Positions 24,592 through 31,219 of a DNA stretch of 32,299 nt are shown piece after piece. Every line of letters begins with the position of its first letter. Within the stretch, counting starts at the first letter, position 1. The notes under the pieces are model-generated. The model was not told where the DNA came from and did no database searches. It saw nothing but the letters and a program-made list of their open reading frames with translations. This stretch comes from a virus. Both the position numbers and the translations under genes were made by a program. Where the stretch lies: IMG/VR virus record IMGVR_UViG_3300033143_001789, positions 7,352-39,650 of that record; one strand, given 5' to 3'.

Positions 24592-24861
24592 TTAAAAGTA
24601 ACTTTTGGTTTTTAATCGATCAGTTGATTGTGACATTTTTAATGTACTCAACGCACTTTTAACTTCAGCTAGATCTTTTAAAACCGCTTCATCTAAGCTA
24701 TATGGCTGGAATCTCTTTAAGTATTGAGAATATCCATATAATGATGCTAGAACTAAAACAATTATACTATCAGCGAATGTTGGCTGAAGTATCATCATTT
24801 TGGCGACAAACGCTAAAAAAACGATTAGGGAATAGTTTATAACTAAGTTTTTCAACTTCAT
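24592..24861 (-). CDS. Small membrane protein with two hydrophobic segments, holin candidate
   Basis: 89 residues: hydrophobic segments at about residues 8-27 (INYSLIVFLAFVAKMMIL) and 30-47 (ADSIIVLVLASLYGYSQY), then a charged helical tail ending SQSTDRLKTKSYF. Size and topology suit a holin, but similar small membrane proteins next to terminase genes also occur with other roles. First sizeable gene of the packaging-structural transcript, 102 nt downstream of a late promoter element. Confidence 0.5.
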   Translation of the reverse strand: MKLKNLVINYSLIVFLAFVAKMMILQPTFADSIIVLVLASLYGYSQYLKRFQPYSLDEAVLKDLAEVKSALSTLKMSQSTDRLKTKSYF

Positions 24862-24875
24862 AGTGTATTATCCTT

Positions 24876-24962
24876 TTATAAAAATAAAACAATCTCTGGT
24901 GTAACAACCTTGGTGCTTTCGCAATCTTTCCCTATTGGGTCGTGTTTCTTACCGTTCATCAT
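24876..24962 (-). CDS. Possible 28-aa leader peptide gene
   Basis: A 28-codon ORF starting ATGATG directly at the end of the late promoter element copy 3 and ending 15 nt before the 24592-24861 gene. It reads MMNGKKHDPIGKDCE and ends in a hydrophobic IVLFL. It would be nearly leaderless. It may be only a chance frame in the leader. Confidence 0.2.
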   Translation of the reverse strand: MMNGKKHDPIGKDCESTKVVTPEIVLFL

Positions 24963-24980
24963 TCATTTAATATTTGTTAA
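24963..24980 (-). promoter_or_regulatory. Putative late promoter element, copy 3
   Basis: Minus strand TTAACAAATATTAAATGA, identical to copies 1 and 2. It stands at the upstream boundary of the whole packaging and head transcript, back-to-back with the plus-strand promoter at 25054. Confidence 0.55.
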
Positions 24981-25053
24981 ATCCTGGCACAAATCGTGCA
25001 TATATCAATTATGTCTAACTTTTAGACACTTGTCAAGATAATAATAAAAATAA

Positions 25054-25082
25054 TTGACAATACATCATAATCGTGATATATT
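25054..25082 (+). promoter_or_regulatory. Sigma70-type promoter of the rightward accessory region
   Basis: TTGACA (25054-25059), 17 bp, TATATT (25077-25082). It drives the rightward gene block beginning with the subtilase; the predicted leader to the ATG at 25279 is about 190 nt. Confidence 0.75.
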
Positions 25083-25090
25083 GATAATGT

Positions 25091-25219
25091 AAGGCGGCGT
25101 GGGAAGCTGTTGGTGGTGGTCTTAGAGCCTTAAAACATAATGGTCCACTAACTGGAGACACGCTCTTGGTTACTGTTCATAAGCCAGATGAAGCTAGAAT
25201 ATATGCTGGATTTGAATGA
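25091..25219 (+). pseudogene. Protein-like frame without a start codon (C-terminal remnant or 1-nt-broken mini gene)
   Basis: 42 sense codons from AAG at 25091 to TGA at 25217-25219 read as a plausible small protein: KAAWEAVGGGLRALKHNGPL, then TGDTLLVTVHKPDEARIYAG. No in-frame start exists because TAA lies two codons upstream. However, an ATG at 25087 is exactly one base out of frame (ATG-T-AAG). It could be a broken leaderless mini gene, the tail of a lost gene, or chance. Not recognised as any family. Confidence 0.3.
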
Positions 25220-25278
25220 TGCGCAAAAGTACTTTGCCAGAGTCGCGACTGGCCCTTACCTTTTTTAAGGAGATTATT

Positions 25279-25926
25279 ATGAAATGGATTTTATTAATAT
25301 TATTATTTTCGATACCACTGCAAGCGAAGACATATCGAGTAGCTGTTATTGATACTGGACTACAGAAGAAATATATTTCAGAAGCCAATCTTTGCATAAA
25401 AGGACATAAGTCTTTTGTTAAAGGCGAAACTATTGTTGATAATCACGGGCATGGAACTAACATTGTGGGCTTAATTAAGAAAAACGCAGGAAATGCTGAT
25501 TACTGTATTGTCATTGTTAAATATTATAGTACATACAATCCTGCAGTAAATATGAAAAATCTTATTAAAGCTTTGGATTATGCTTCGACAATTAAACCGG
25601 ATATCATAAATTTAAGTTTAGGTGGCGGAGGTATAATAGTAAAGGAAAGATTATTAATTCGTAAGTTACTAAACGCTGGTACAATTATAAATGCGGCAGC
25701 AGGTAATGAATATACTAATTTAGATAATAACTGCAACTACTATCCTGCATGTTACGATAAGCGAATAAATGTGATTAGTGCTAAAGATTTTGATTCAGCA
25801 AATAAGGGACATGTCGTTTCAATATATGTAGATGGTAAAGATAGAAGTGCTTTTGGTTTTAAAATGACAGGAACCAGTCAGTCTACTGCAGTTTATACTG
25901 GGATGCTTATAAGAGGGATGAAATGA
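25279..25926 (+). CDS. Secreted mini-subtilase (S8 serine protease)
   Basis: 215 residues from the ATG at 25279, chosen because AAGGAGA lies 5 nt upstream and it begins a signal peptide (MKWILLILLFSIPLQA, likely cut after A16). The subtilisin triad is intact: VAVIDTG (D25), NHGHGT (H58), GTSQSTA (S200), with oxyanion Asn in AAGNE (N143) and the substrate strand INLSLGGGG (110-118). It is small for an S8 enzyme and lacks an N-terminal propeptide: the catalytic core starts directly after the signal. The 4-nt overlapping downstream gene also encodes an exported-looking protein and could be a partner. Probably acts in the host periplasm or outside the cell; target unknown. Confidence 0.85.
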   Translation: MKWILLILLFSIPLQAKTYRVAVIDTGLQKKYISEANLCIKGHKSFVKGETIVDNHGHGTNIVGLIKKNAGNADYCIVIVKYYSTYNPAVNMKNLIKALDYASTIKPDIINLSLGGGGIIVKERLLIRKLLNAGTIINAAAGNEYTNLDNNCNYYPACYDKRINVISAKDFDSANKGHVVSIYVDGKDRSAFGFKMTGTSQSTAVYTGMLIRGMK

Positions 25927-26174
25927 GCCTTATAGGGACGTTTATCCTAACGACAGCCATTAGTATAACTGCATCAAGAAGTCCGGCAAGTAACGAGGGA
26001 GACGCATATAGGGCGTTAACTAAAGCAACCTTCTTACAAACTGGCGTAGATGTAAAAGTTAAAGAGTTTGAAGAAGAATATATAAACGAAGATGTGAGGA
26101 AGTATACCGGATGGACAATGATAGTGATAAAGATATCAAGCGAGAAGAGAATAGGTTACGAATGGAAGTTCTAA
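25923..26174 (+). CDS. Exported small protein coupled to the subtilase
   Basis: 83 residues. The N-terminal SLIGTFILTTAISITA (residues 2-17) looks like a signal peptide or anchor. The mature part has alpha/beta character (AYRALTKATFLQTGVDVKVK, WTMIVIKISSEKRIGYEW). It shares ATGA with the protease stop, so the two are made together. Given that subtilases normally need an approximately 80-residue propeptide-type inhibitor/chaperone, a trans-acting propeptide is possible, but I see no I9-family signature. Confidence 0.55.
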   Translation: MSLIGTFILTTAISITASRSPASNEGDAYRALTKATFLQTGVDVKVKEFEEEYINEDVRKYTGWTMIVIKISSEKRIGYEWKF

Positions 26175-26290
26175 GCGAAGCCGTTGAGCGTTATAGAATG
26201 ATGGCTCATGTCTTTTTTAGAAGATTAGATCATAAAGAGAAAATTGATGCAATGATTGAAGTTGCCGAATTAATAAAAGAGGAGAAATAA
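26111..26290 (+). CDS. Small charged helical protein (59 aa)
   Basis: 59 residues from the ATG at 26111, preceded by GAGGAAG 8 nt upstream inside the end of the previous gene. MDNDSDKDIKREENRLRMEV at the start, then AHVFFRRLDHKEKIDAM, ending in IKEEK. No family recognised. TAATG with the next gene. Confidence 0.5.
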   Translation: MDNDSDKDIKREENRLRMEVLSEAVERYRMMAHVFFRRLDHKEKIDAMIEVAELIKEEK

Positions 26291-26475
26291 TGTATAAATG
26301 CGAACAATGCGGAAGTCAATCTAAAATTGGTGAGAAGTTAAATAGAAAGATAACTAAGTCTAGACCAAAGACTTATGAGAATGTATTTAAAGATGATCGT
26401 AAGCGAGAAACTAAGAAAATTACTGAAGGTAATGAGATAGTTCAGGAATTGTTGGTTTGTGGTGGTTGTAGTTGA
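26290..26475 (+). CDS. Zinc-ribbon-like mini protein
   Basis: 61 residues with Cys pairs at both ends: YKCEQCGSQ (residues 2-10) and LLVCGGCS (54-61), joined by a basic linker (GEKLNRKITKSRPK). Probably a zinc ribbon. GGAGAAATA precedes the ATG. Coupled to both neighbours by short overlaps. Confidence 0.6.
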   Translation: MYKCEQCGSQSKIGEKLNRKITKSRPKTYENVFKDDRKRETKKITEGNEIVQELLVCGGCS

Positions 26476-26636
26476 AAGTAAACAACACTGAAGCAGTTTA
26501 TGCTTTACTCTTTATTGCGTTATCTTATCTTTGTGGGACTCAATTCATAGATACTGGGTATATATCGTTTTTCATTGCACAAATGGCTTTTATGATTGTT
26601 GGTGTAATTAGAGCTGCGAACATAGTAGAAAAATGA
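26472..26636 (+). CDS. Small two-helix membrane protein (54 aa)
   Basis: 54 residues from a TTG at 26472 overlapping the previous stop. Two hydrophobic segments: YALLFIALSYLCG and YISFFIAQMAFMIVGVI. The Shine-Dalgarno sequence is weak (GGTGG), so the start is uncertain. ATGA overlap with the next gene. Confidence 0.45.
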   Translation: MKVNNTEAVYALLFIALSYLCGTQFIDTGYISFFIAQMAFMIVGVIRAANIVEK

Positions 26637-26851
26637 AGAAGTTTATTATATATTTTTCGTTTATTATGATGTTCCTTAATGGGTTATTGTTAAATTCCAT
26701 ACAATTTATAGCACATTTTGAATTATATACATTTTCAGAATATACATTAAATGTCATTGCATTGTGTTTATTATTATCTTTTTGGTTGACATCAGTAATT
26801 CCTGTGTGTTATATTATAGCAATACTATATGATAAAGTGAGTGATTTATGA
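26633..26851 (+). CDS. Small membrane protein
   Basis: 72 residues with two hydrophobic spans (about residues 4-26, FIIYFSFIMMFLNGLLL; and 40-66, LNVIALCLLLSFW...CYIIAILY). A member of a run of tiny coupled genes in the accessory region. No family recognised; phage inner-membrane proteins of this size often alter host functions or exclude other phages. Confidence 0.5.
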   Translation: MKKFIIYFSFIMMFLNGLLLNSIQFIAHFELYTFSEYTLNVIALCLLLSFWLTSVIPVCYIIAILYDKVSDL

Positions 26852-27066
26852 AAGATATTTTAGAGGGCCAACTATTAAAAAGAAACCAAAAGGGCATTAT
26901 CATTAAAATACATAAGATTTTTGAACAAACTGATACAATATTCAAAGCTGATGTTTACTTTTTATTTAAAACAGGAACTGGTGATTATCATAAAATAAAT
27001 AAAGATCCATTTATGTTAAAAATACACGATGATGATTTTTCCTATTGGGAAGAGGTAATAATATGA
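26848..27066 (+). CDS. Small soluble protein, unknown
   Basis: 72 residues, beta-rich: GQLLKRNQKGIIIKIHKIF, then FKADVYFLFKTGTGDYHKIN and HDDDFSYWEEVII. Overlaps both neighbours by 4 nt. The closing FSYWEEV is similar to FSYWTEV in the 13189-13386 protein, a hint that the two are distant relatives. Confidence 0.5.
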   Translation: MKDILEGQLLKRNQKGIIIKIHKIFEQTDTIFKADVYFLFKTGTGDYHKINKDPFMLKIHDDDFSYWEEVII

Positions 27067-27281
27067 GCGATAAAAAGAAAAAGCCTGAAGAGTATATATT
27101 AGAGATCCAATTAGCTTGCGCGAAGCTTGGATGGAATATTGGGATTACTAATGAAGATGATCTTAGCGGATTAATTATAGGAAAAACTAGTTTCATTAAA
27201 GAAGTAGTTAGTCAATTAGAAGAAATAGAAGAATATGAAATATGGAGTTGTCCCGAAAAGGACGATAAACTACTACACTAG
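27063..27281 (+). CDS. Small soluble protein, unknown
   Basis: 72 residues from the ATG at 27063, with AGAGG upstream. Opens SDKKKKPEEYILEIQLACAK and continues GWNIGITNEDDLSGLIIGK; an alpha/beta layout. No motif recognised. Confidence 0.55.
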   Translation: MSDKKKKPEEYILEIQLACAKLGWNIGITNEDDLSGLIIGKTSFIKEVVSQLEEIEEYEIWSCPEKDDKLLH

Positions 27282-27290
27282 GGAGAGTAA

Positions 27291-27503
27291 GTGACTTTTT
27301 TAACATTTTTATTATATTTTTTAGCATCAATGGTTATATATGATTTAAGTACATTCTTGGTTCTAACAACCATAAAATTCTTTGTACACAAGAGACTTCA
27401 AAACTCAATGCAACAAAACATGGAAGCTAATACAATAACATTAGAAGAATTAGTAGAGAAAATTAACGAATCTAAACAAGGGGACGATGGTACATGGCAT
27501 TAA
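27291..27503 (+). CDS. Small membrane-anchored protein, GTG start
   Basis: 70 residues from GTG at 27291 with GGGAG 5-6 nt upstream. One long hydrophobic N-terminal region (TFLTFLLYFLASMVIYDLST) then a helical, polar cytoplasmic tail (LEELVEKINESKQGDDG). Its end overlaps the metalloprotease gene by 10 nt. Confidence 0.55.
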   Translation: MTFLTFLLYFLASMVIYDLSTFLVLTTIKFFVHKRLQNSMQQNMEANTITLEELVEKINESKQGDDGTWH

Positions 27504-28042
27504 GATTCCTGATTATATCTTTTCTATTATTAATGGGATGCGGTACTCCCTTTTCAATATCTGGACCGAAGGTTGATCCTCAATTTGATTCATATGTCAA
27601 GACATATCTTGAACATAAGAGTAAATATGCTGGAGAAAGTGAAATGAATAACATAAGTATAGTATTCGCTTCACTTGAGGGTAATGTAGTTGGTACATGT
27701 TATTATCCTGGATTAATTGAGATAGATGCTACCTATTGGTTCAATACATCTGAGGCTAAACGTGAGATTTTAATTCACCACGAGTTGGGGCATTGCGATT
27801 TGAACATAATTTGGCATAGAGACCCTAAATCAATAATGCAACCACATATTATAGGATCGAATGAGTATGTAGACAATAAAGACTTCTATTTAAATGAATT
27901 ATTCTTCAATTATCCGTTTAATTCTCTTGACTATCTATACGAATCGGTGTATTATGAAACAAAGGAGAAAAAGCATGGAAATAGAAAAAGAACTCATACT
28001 TCTTGTCGGTCCCATAGGATCGGGGAAGACCACATTCGCTAA
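27494..28042 (+). CDS. Lipoprotein zinc metalloprotease (HELGH, metzincin-like)
   Basis: 182 residues. Signal peptide with lipobox LLMGC (acylated Cys16), then IHHELGHCDLN with the HExxH zinc motif at residues 96-100. A third ligand candidate is H108 or D110, and SIMQP (113-117) resembles a metzincin Met-turn. The protein would sit on a membrane facing the periplasm or outside. The last 20 or so residues (GNRKRTHTSC onward) are read over the start and P-loop of the next gene in another frame (68 nt overlap), so the C-terminus may be a recent read-on. The target is unknown. Confidence 0.7.
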   Translation: MALRFLIISFLLLMGCGTPFSISGPKVDPQFDSYVKTYLEHKSKYAGESEMNNISIVFASLEGNVVGTCYYPGLIEIDATYWFNTSEAKREILIHHELGHCDLNIIWHRDPKSIMQPHIIGSNEYVDNKDFYLNELFFNYPFNSLDYLYESVYYETKEKKHGNRKRTHTSCRSHRIGEDHIR

Positions 28043-28409
28043 GAGTCTACAGAATGATAACTATATACGTATATCGCAAGATGAAATGGGCCGGAAGGCT
28101 TATCTTACTCATTTTAAATCCGCAGTAAGAGATGGCGTTCCTAGAATTCTTGTGGATAGACAAAACTTCAATAAAGAACAACGAGAACGCTTTATCACGC
28201 CAGCTAGAGATGCAGGTTACTGTGTTACTATATTCGAATTTAAAACTAATAGAGAGGTATGTGCTGAACGTGTAGTTAATCGCACAAACCATCCAACGGT
28301 TCGTGGCGGAGACGTTGATCTTACTATGGATATTATTAAAAATTATGAAAGACTTTACGAACAACCTACTCCAGATGAGTATGATAATTATAATGAGGTA
28401 ACAGGATGA
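27975..28409 (+). CDS. Polynucleotide 5'-kinase-like P-loop kinase
   Basis: 144 residues from the ATG at 27975, with AAAGGAG about 10 nt upstream. P-loop VGPIGSGKTT (11-20), acceptor-side ISQDEMGR (33-40), VDRQNFNKEQRER (60-72) and lid arginines in VNRTNHPTVRGG (101-112) fit the Pnk/AAA_33 kinase group. The final HPTVRGGDVD...YERLYEQPT segment matches T4 Pnk-type kinases. There is no attached HAD phosphatase. With the ligases and phosphoesterase that follow, it probably phosphorylates 5'-OH RNA ends for repair. Confidence 0.75.
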   Translation: MEIEKELILLVGPIGSGKTTFAKSLQNDNYIRISQDEMGRKAYLTHFKSAVRDGVPRILVDRQNFNKEQRERFITPARDAGYCVTIFEFKTNREVCAERVVNRTNHPTVRGGDVDLTMDIIKNYERLYEQPTPDEYDNYNEVTG

Positions 28410-29332
28410 GTAAGAAGTTTAAAAGATATAATTCAATAGAAAATTCATATAGACAAAAGTATTTACTAAATTGCTTGGCAGCATATCCTGAATTACAAAA
28501 TATTAAATACTCTATTAGGGAAAAGATTGATGGTTCTAATCTGCAACTATACTTTGAACCTAATGTTGAAATGAAAGTTGGAAAACGTTCAGGATTTATA
28601 TCTAAAGACGATAGTTTTTTTGACGTATGGACTGTATTAGATTCCTATATGGATCTATTATTACGCATACAGGCAGACGTTGATAATGGTGATGTTCCTT
28701 TAAGACTATACTGCGAACTGTGTGGTCCTGGAGTACAGAAAAGAGTTAACTATGGTGATAAAAAGAAATTAGTATTTTTTGATATCGAGATTGATGGAGA
28801 GATGGAATCTCAATTGTATTTTGAAAGATTTTGCTCAGTCTTCGGTATAGAGGACGTTGCTCCTCTATTGGGATACGCAGAATCATTAACAGAAGCTTTA
28901 GATTTTGATGTAAACTTTGATAGTAAAATTCTTGGTATAGAAAATAACGCATCTGAAGGTGTTGTGATTAAACCGTATCTTGAGGAATTTACTATGGGTA
29001 ACGGATCTAGATTCATCCTTAAAAAGAAGAGCGAAAAGTTTGCAGAGAAAATGAAGGTAAAAGTTCCGAAAGAAGAACTGTCATCAGAAACTGTTAAATA
29101 TATGTTGGAATTTAAAAGTTACATAACCGATAATAGAATCTTGGGTATATTCTCGAAGCATGGTGAGATACAGGAAATGAATCAGCTTGGTACATATATA
29201 AACTTAGTAATAGATGATGCTAAAGAGGATTTTTTAAAAGATAATGATATATCAGCTTTAGATTCTAAAATTACTAAAAAGATATTTAACGTTGGCGGAA
29301 AAGTAGTAATTATGTTGAAAGGATATTTATAA
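28406..29332 (+). CDS. RNA ligase, T4 Rnl2-like
   Basis: 308 residues. Nucleotidyltransferase motifs in order: REKIDGSN with AMP-accepting K40, GKRSGF (59-64), LYCELCG (E104), FFDIEID (124-130), ASEGVVIKP (182-190) and ILKKKSEKF (204-212). About 95 helical residues follow, the size of the Rnl2 C-terminal domain. Rnl2-type enzymes seal 3'-OH/5'-phosphate nicks in duplex RNA. The gene overlaps the kinase by 4 nt, which supports a joint RNA-repair role. Confidence 0.85.
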   Translation: MSKKFKRYNSIENSYRQKYLLNCLAAYPELQNIKYSIREKIDGSNLQLYFEPNVEMKVGKRSGFISKDDSFFDVWTVLDSYMDLLLRIQADVDNGDVPLRLYCELCGPGVQKRVNYGDKKKLVFFDIEIDGEMESQLYFERFCSVFGIEDVAPLLGYAESLTEALDFDVNFDSKILGIENNASEGVVIKPYLEEFTMGNGSRFILKKKSEKFAEKMKVKVPKEELSSETVKYMLEFKSYITDNRILGIFSKHGEIQEMNQLGTYINLVIDDAKEDFLKDNDISALDSKITKKIFNVGGKVVIMLKGYL

Positions 29333-29565
29333 TGAATAAGGTAGAATTAGATTTATATGATTTTGACAAGCTAAGAGAAGATCGTAAAAGATTGAATCGC
29401 ATACAAGAATTAATGAAAAAACTTCCAGTAGAATTTACCGGACTTTACAGAAACGAAACCTCGGCAGGTTATGGAGGAGGGCAGCCATTTGTTAATCTAG
29501 AAGTTAAGGAAATGGATAACTTACTATTGTCAATTAGACGAGAGTTGGGTAGAGTATATGACTAG
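29332..29565 (+). CDS. Small protein between the two RNA ligases
   Basis: 77 residues: YDFDKLREDRKRLNRIQELM helical start, then FTGLYRNETSAGYGGGQPFV and LEVKEMDNLLLSIRRELGRV. No motif recognised. It overlaps both ligase genes (1 and 8 nt), with AAAGGAT before the ATG, so it is co-translated with the repair cassette and may be an accessory subunit. Confidence 0.55.
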   Translation: MNKVELDLYDFDKLREDRKRLNRIQELMKKLPVEFTGLYRNETSAGYGGGQPFVNLEVKEMDNLLLSIRRELGRVYD

Positions 29566-31219
29566 GTGGTTCACTGCAGATCTTCACTTTGGTCATCGTA
29601 ATGTCATCGGCTTTTGCCAAAGACCATACAAAGATATCCAGGAAATGGAAGAGAAGATAATCGAACAGTGGAACTCTCAGGTTGCTCCAACAGATGAAGT
29701 TTGGTTTTTAGGCGACTTCGGCATCAATAAAAGAAAATGTTTTGATACTGAGTTAGTGTCTAAACTTAATGGTCATAAATTTATTATTGTAGGAAACCAT
29801 GATTCGTTCTTTGTTAGAGGACATGAAAGTGTGCTTAAGTTCGAAGCACAGTATCGTGAGAAATATTACAAAGCAGGATGGGTTGGTGCCTATACTGAGT
29901 ATTTAATGCAACTAAAAAATGGAGACTTAGTTAATCTGAGTCACTTACCTCCAAGCAACGAGCACGATACTAGATATTCTCATTTTAAATTACAGAATTA
30001 CCCAACTATAACGTACCTGCACGGCCATCTTCATGCGCATTATCTCAAAAAGGATAATATGATAGATGTTGCTTTCGATACTGAACTTAAACTATGGTCT
30101 GAGGATGACATCATAGAGATTATGAAAGATAAGAGAACATTTATTCCAACCAGATTAACAAAAGATTATACCGAAGTATCATTATTTTTAAAACCATTTG
30201 AAGAAGAAGTAAAAAAGAAGAACTTAAGAAAGTCAGTTAAACAAGATCTCGTCCTTTATAACTACACAGACCAATGCGTATTTAATAAAGAATGGAATGA
30301 AGTGACTAGACATTCTCGTGGAATTATTATGGATAGAAATACAGGAAAGTTTGTGGCTATCCCTTTTCCAAAATTCTTCAACCTATCCGAGCAACATGAA
30401 ACTCGCATAGAGAATCTTCCTGACGAACCATATACTGTCTCTAAGAAGATGGATGGATCATTGGGTATAATTTACTTCCATAAAGATAAATGGAACGTGG
30501 CTACTCGTGGTTCATTTGAGAGCGAGCAAGCTAAACGCGCAGAAGAGATACTTAAAAAGTATGATATGACGGAGATCCCGACAGAGCTAACACTTTTAGT
30601 TGAGATCATATATCCTGAAAATAAAATAGTAGCCAATTATGGTGATGATGAGAAGCTTGTGTTACTCTCTGCAGTAAATGTTGAAACTCAAAAAGAAGTT
30701 GATAGGAATACTTGCGAATTAATCAATAGAGATTCAGGAATTGAGTTGGTTGAAGAGTATGATTATACAATTGATGAAATGATCGAACTTCAAAAGACCT
30801 TACCTAAAGATGAGGAAGGATTCGTTGTTAGATTTGAGTCTGGTCTTCGAGTAAAGATAAAAGGCGATGAGTACTGTAAGATTCATAGACTAATTTCACA
30901 TATGACACCTCTTGCTTTCTGGAATTCTATGGATAATGGTAAAGTTAAAGTTGAATACATACAAGAACTCCCAGAAGAGTTTCGTAAAGAGGCCGAAGAC
31001 TTAACTGAGCGTCTGGAATATGAATACAAAGATACTTTGAAGTATATACATAAGTGTTATGACCTCGCACCAACAGATTCAGCTAAAGAGTTGGGTCTAT
31101 ACGTTCAAAATAGTTTACCAAAACATGGCGGAGCATTCTTTTCTATATTTAATAACGATAAAGAGCGTCTAGATAAGTATGTGAGTAAATATATAAGGCC
31201 CACAGGAAACGTTATATGA
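29558..31219 (+). CDS. Metallophosphoesterase-RNA ligase (Rnl1-like) fusion
   Basis: 553 residues. Residues 1-190 are a calcineurin-type phosphoesterase: TADLHFGH (D8, H10), FLGDFG (D53), VGNHD (N80, H81), LSHLPP (H129), HGHLHA (H157, H159). Residues about 230-553 are a covalent nucleotidyltransferase like T4 RNA ligase 1: HSRGIIMD, FPKFFNLSE, VSKKMDGSLG with K297, ATRGSF, LLVEIIYPENKIV (E349), EGFVVRF (420-426) and LRVKIKGDEY (430-439). The phosphoesterase can be expected to remove 2',3'-cyclic or 3' phosphates so that the ligase can join ends. It resembles a rearranged bacterial Pnkp, with the kinase encoded separately at 27975. Confidence 0.85.
   Translation: MTRWFTADLHFGHRNVIGFCQRPYKDIQEMEEKIIEQWNSQVAPTDEVWFLGDFGINKRKCFDTELVSKLNGHKFIIVGNHDSFFVRGHESVLKFEAQYREKYYKAGWVGAYTEYLMQLKNGDLVNLSHLPPSNEHDTRYSHFKLQNYPTITYLHGHLHAHYLKKDNMIDVAFDTELKLWSEDDIIEIMKDKRTFIPTRLTKDYTEVSLFLKPFEEEVKKKNLRKSVKQDLVLYNYTDQCVFNKEWNEVTRHSRGIIMDRNTGKFVAIPFPKFFNLSEQHETRIENLPDEPYTVSKKMDGSLGIIYFHKDKWNVATRGSFESEQAKRAEEILKKYDMTEIPTELTLLVEIIYPENKIVANYGDDEKLVLLSAVNVETQKEVDRNTCELINRDSGIELVEEYDYTIDEMIELQKTLPKDEEGFVVRFESGLRVKIKGDEYCKIHRLISHMTPLAFWNSMDNGKVKVEYIQELPEEFRKEAEDLTERLEYEYKDTLKYIHKCYDLAPTDSAKELGLYVQNSLPKHGGAFFSIFNNDKERLDKYVSKYIRPTGNVI

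Noticed and set aside
25236-25266. Terminator-like hairpin GCCAG/CTGGC followed by TTTTTT
   Set aside because: The stem is only 5 bp and the T-run begins 7 nt after it; kept only as part of the leader observation.
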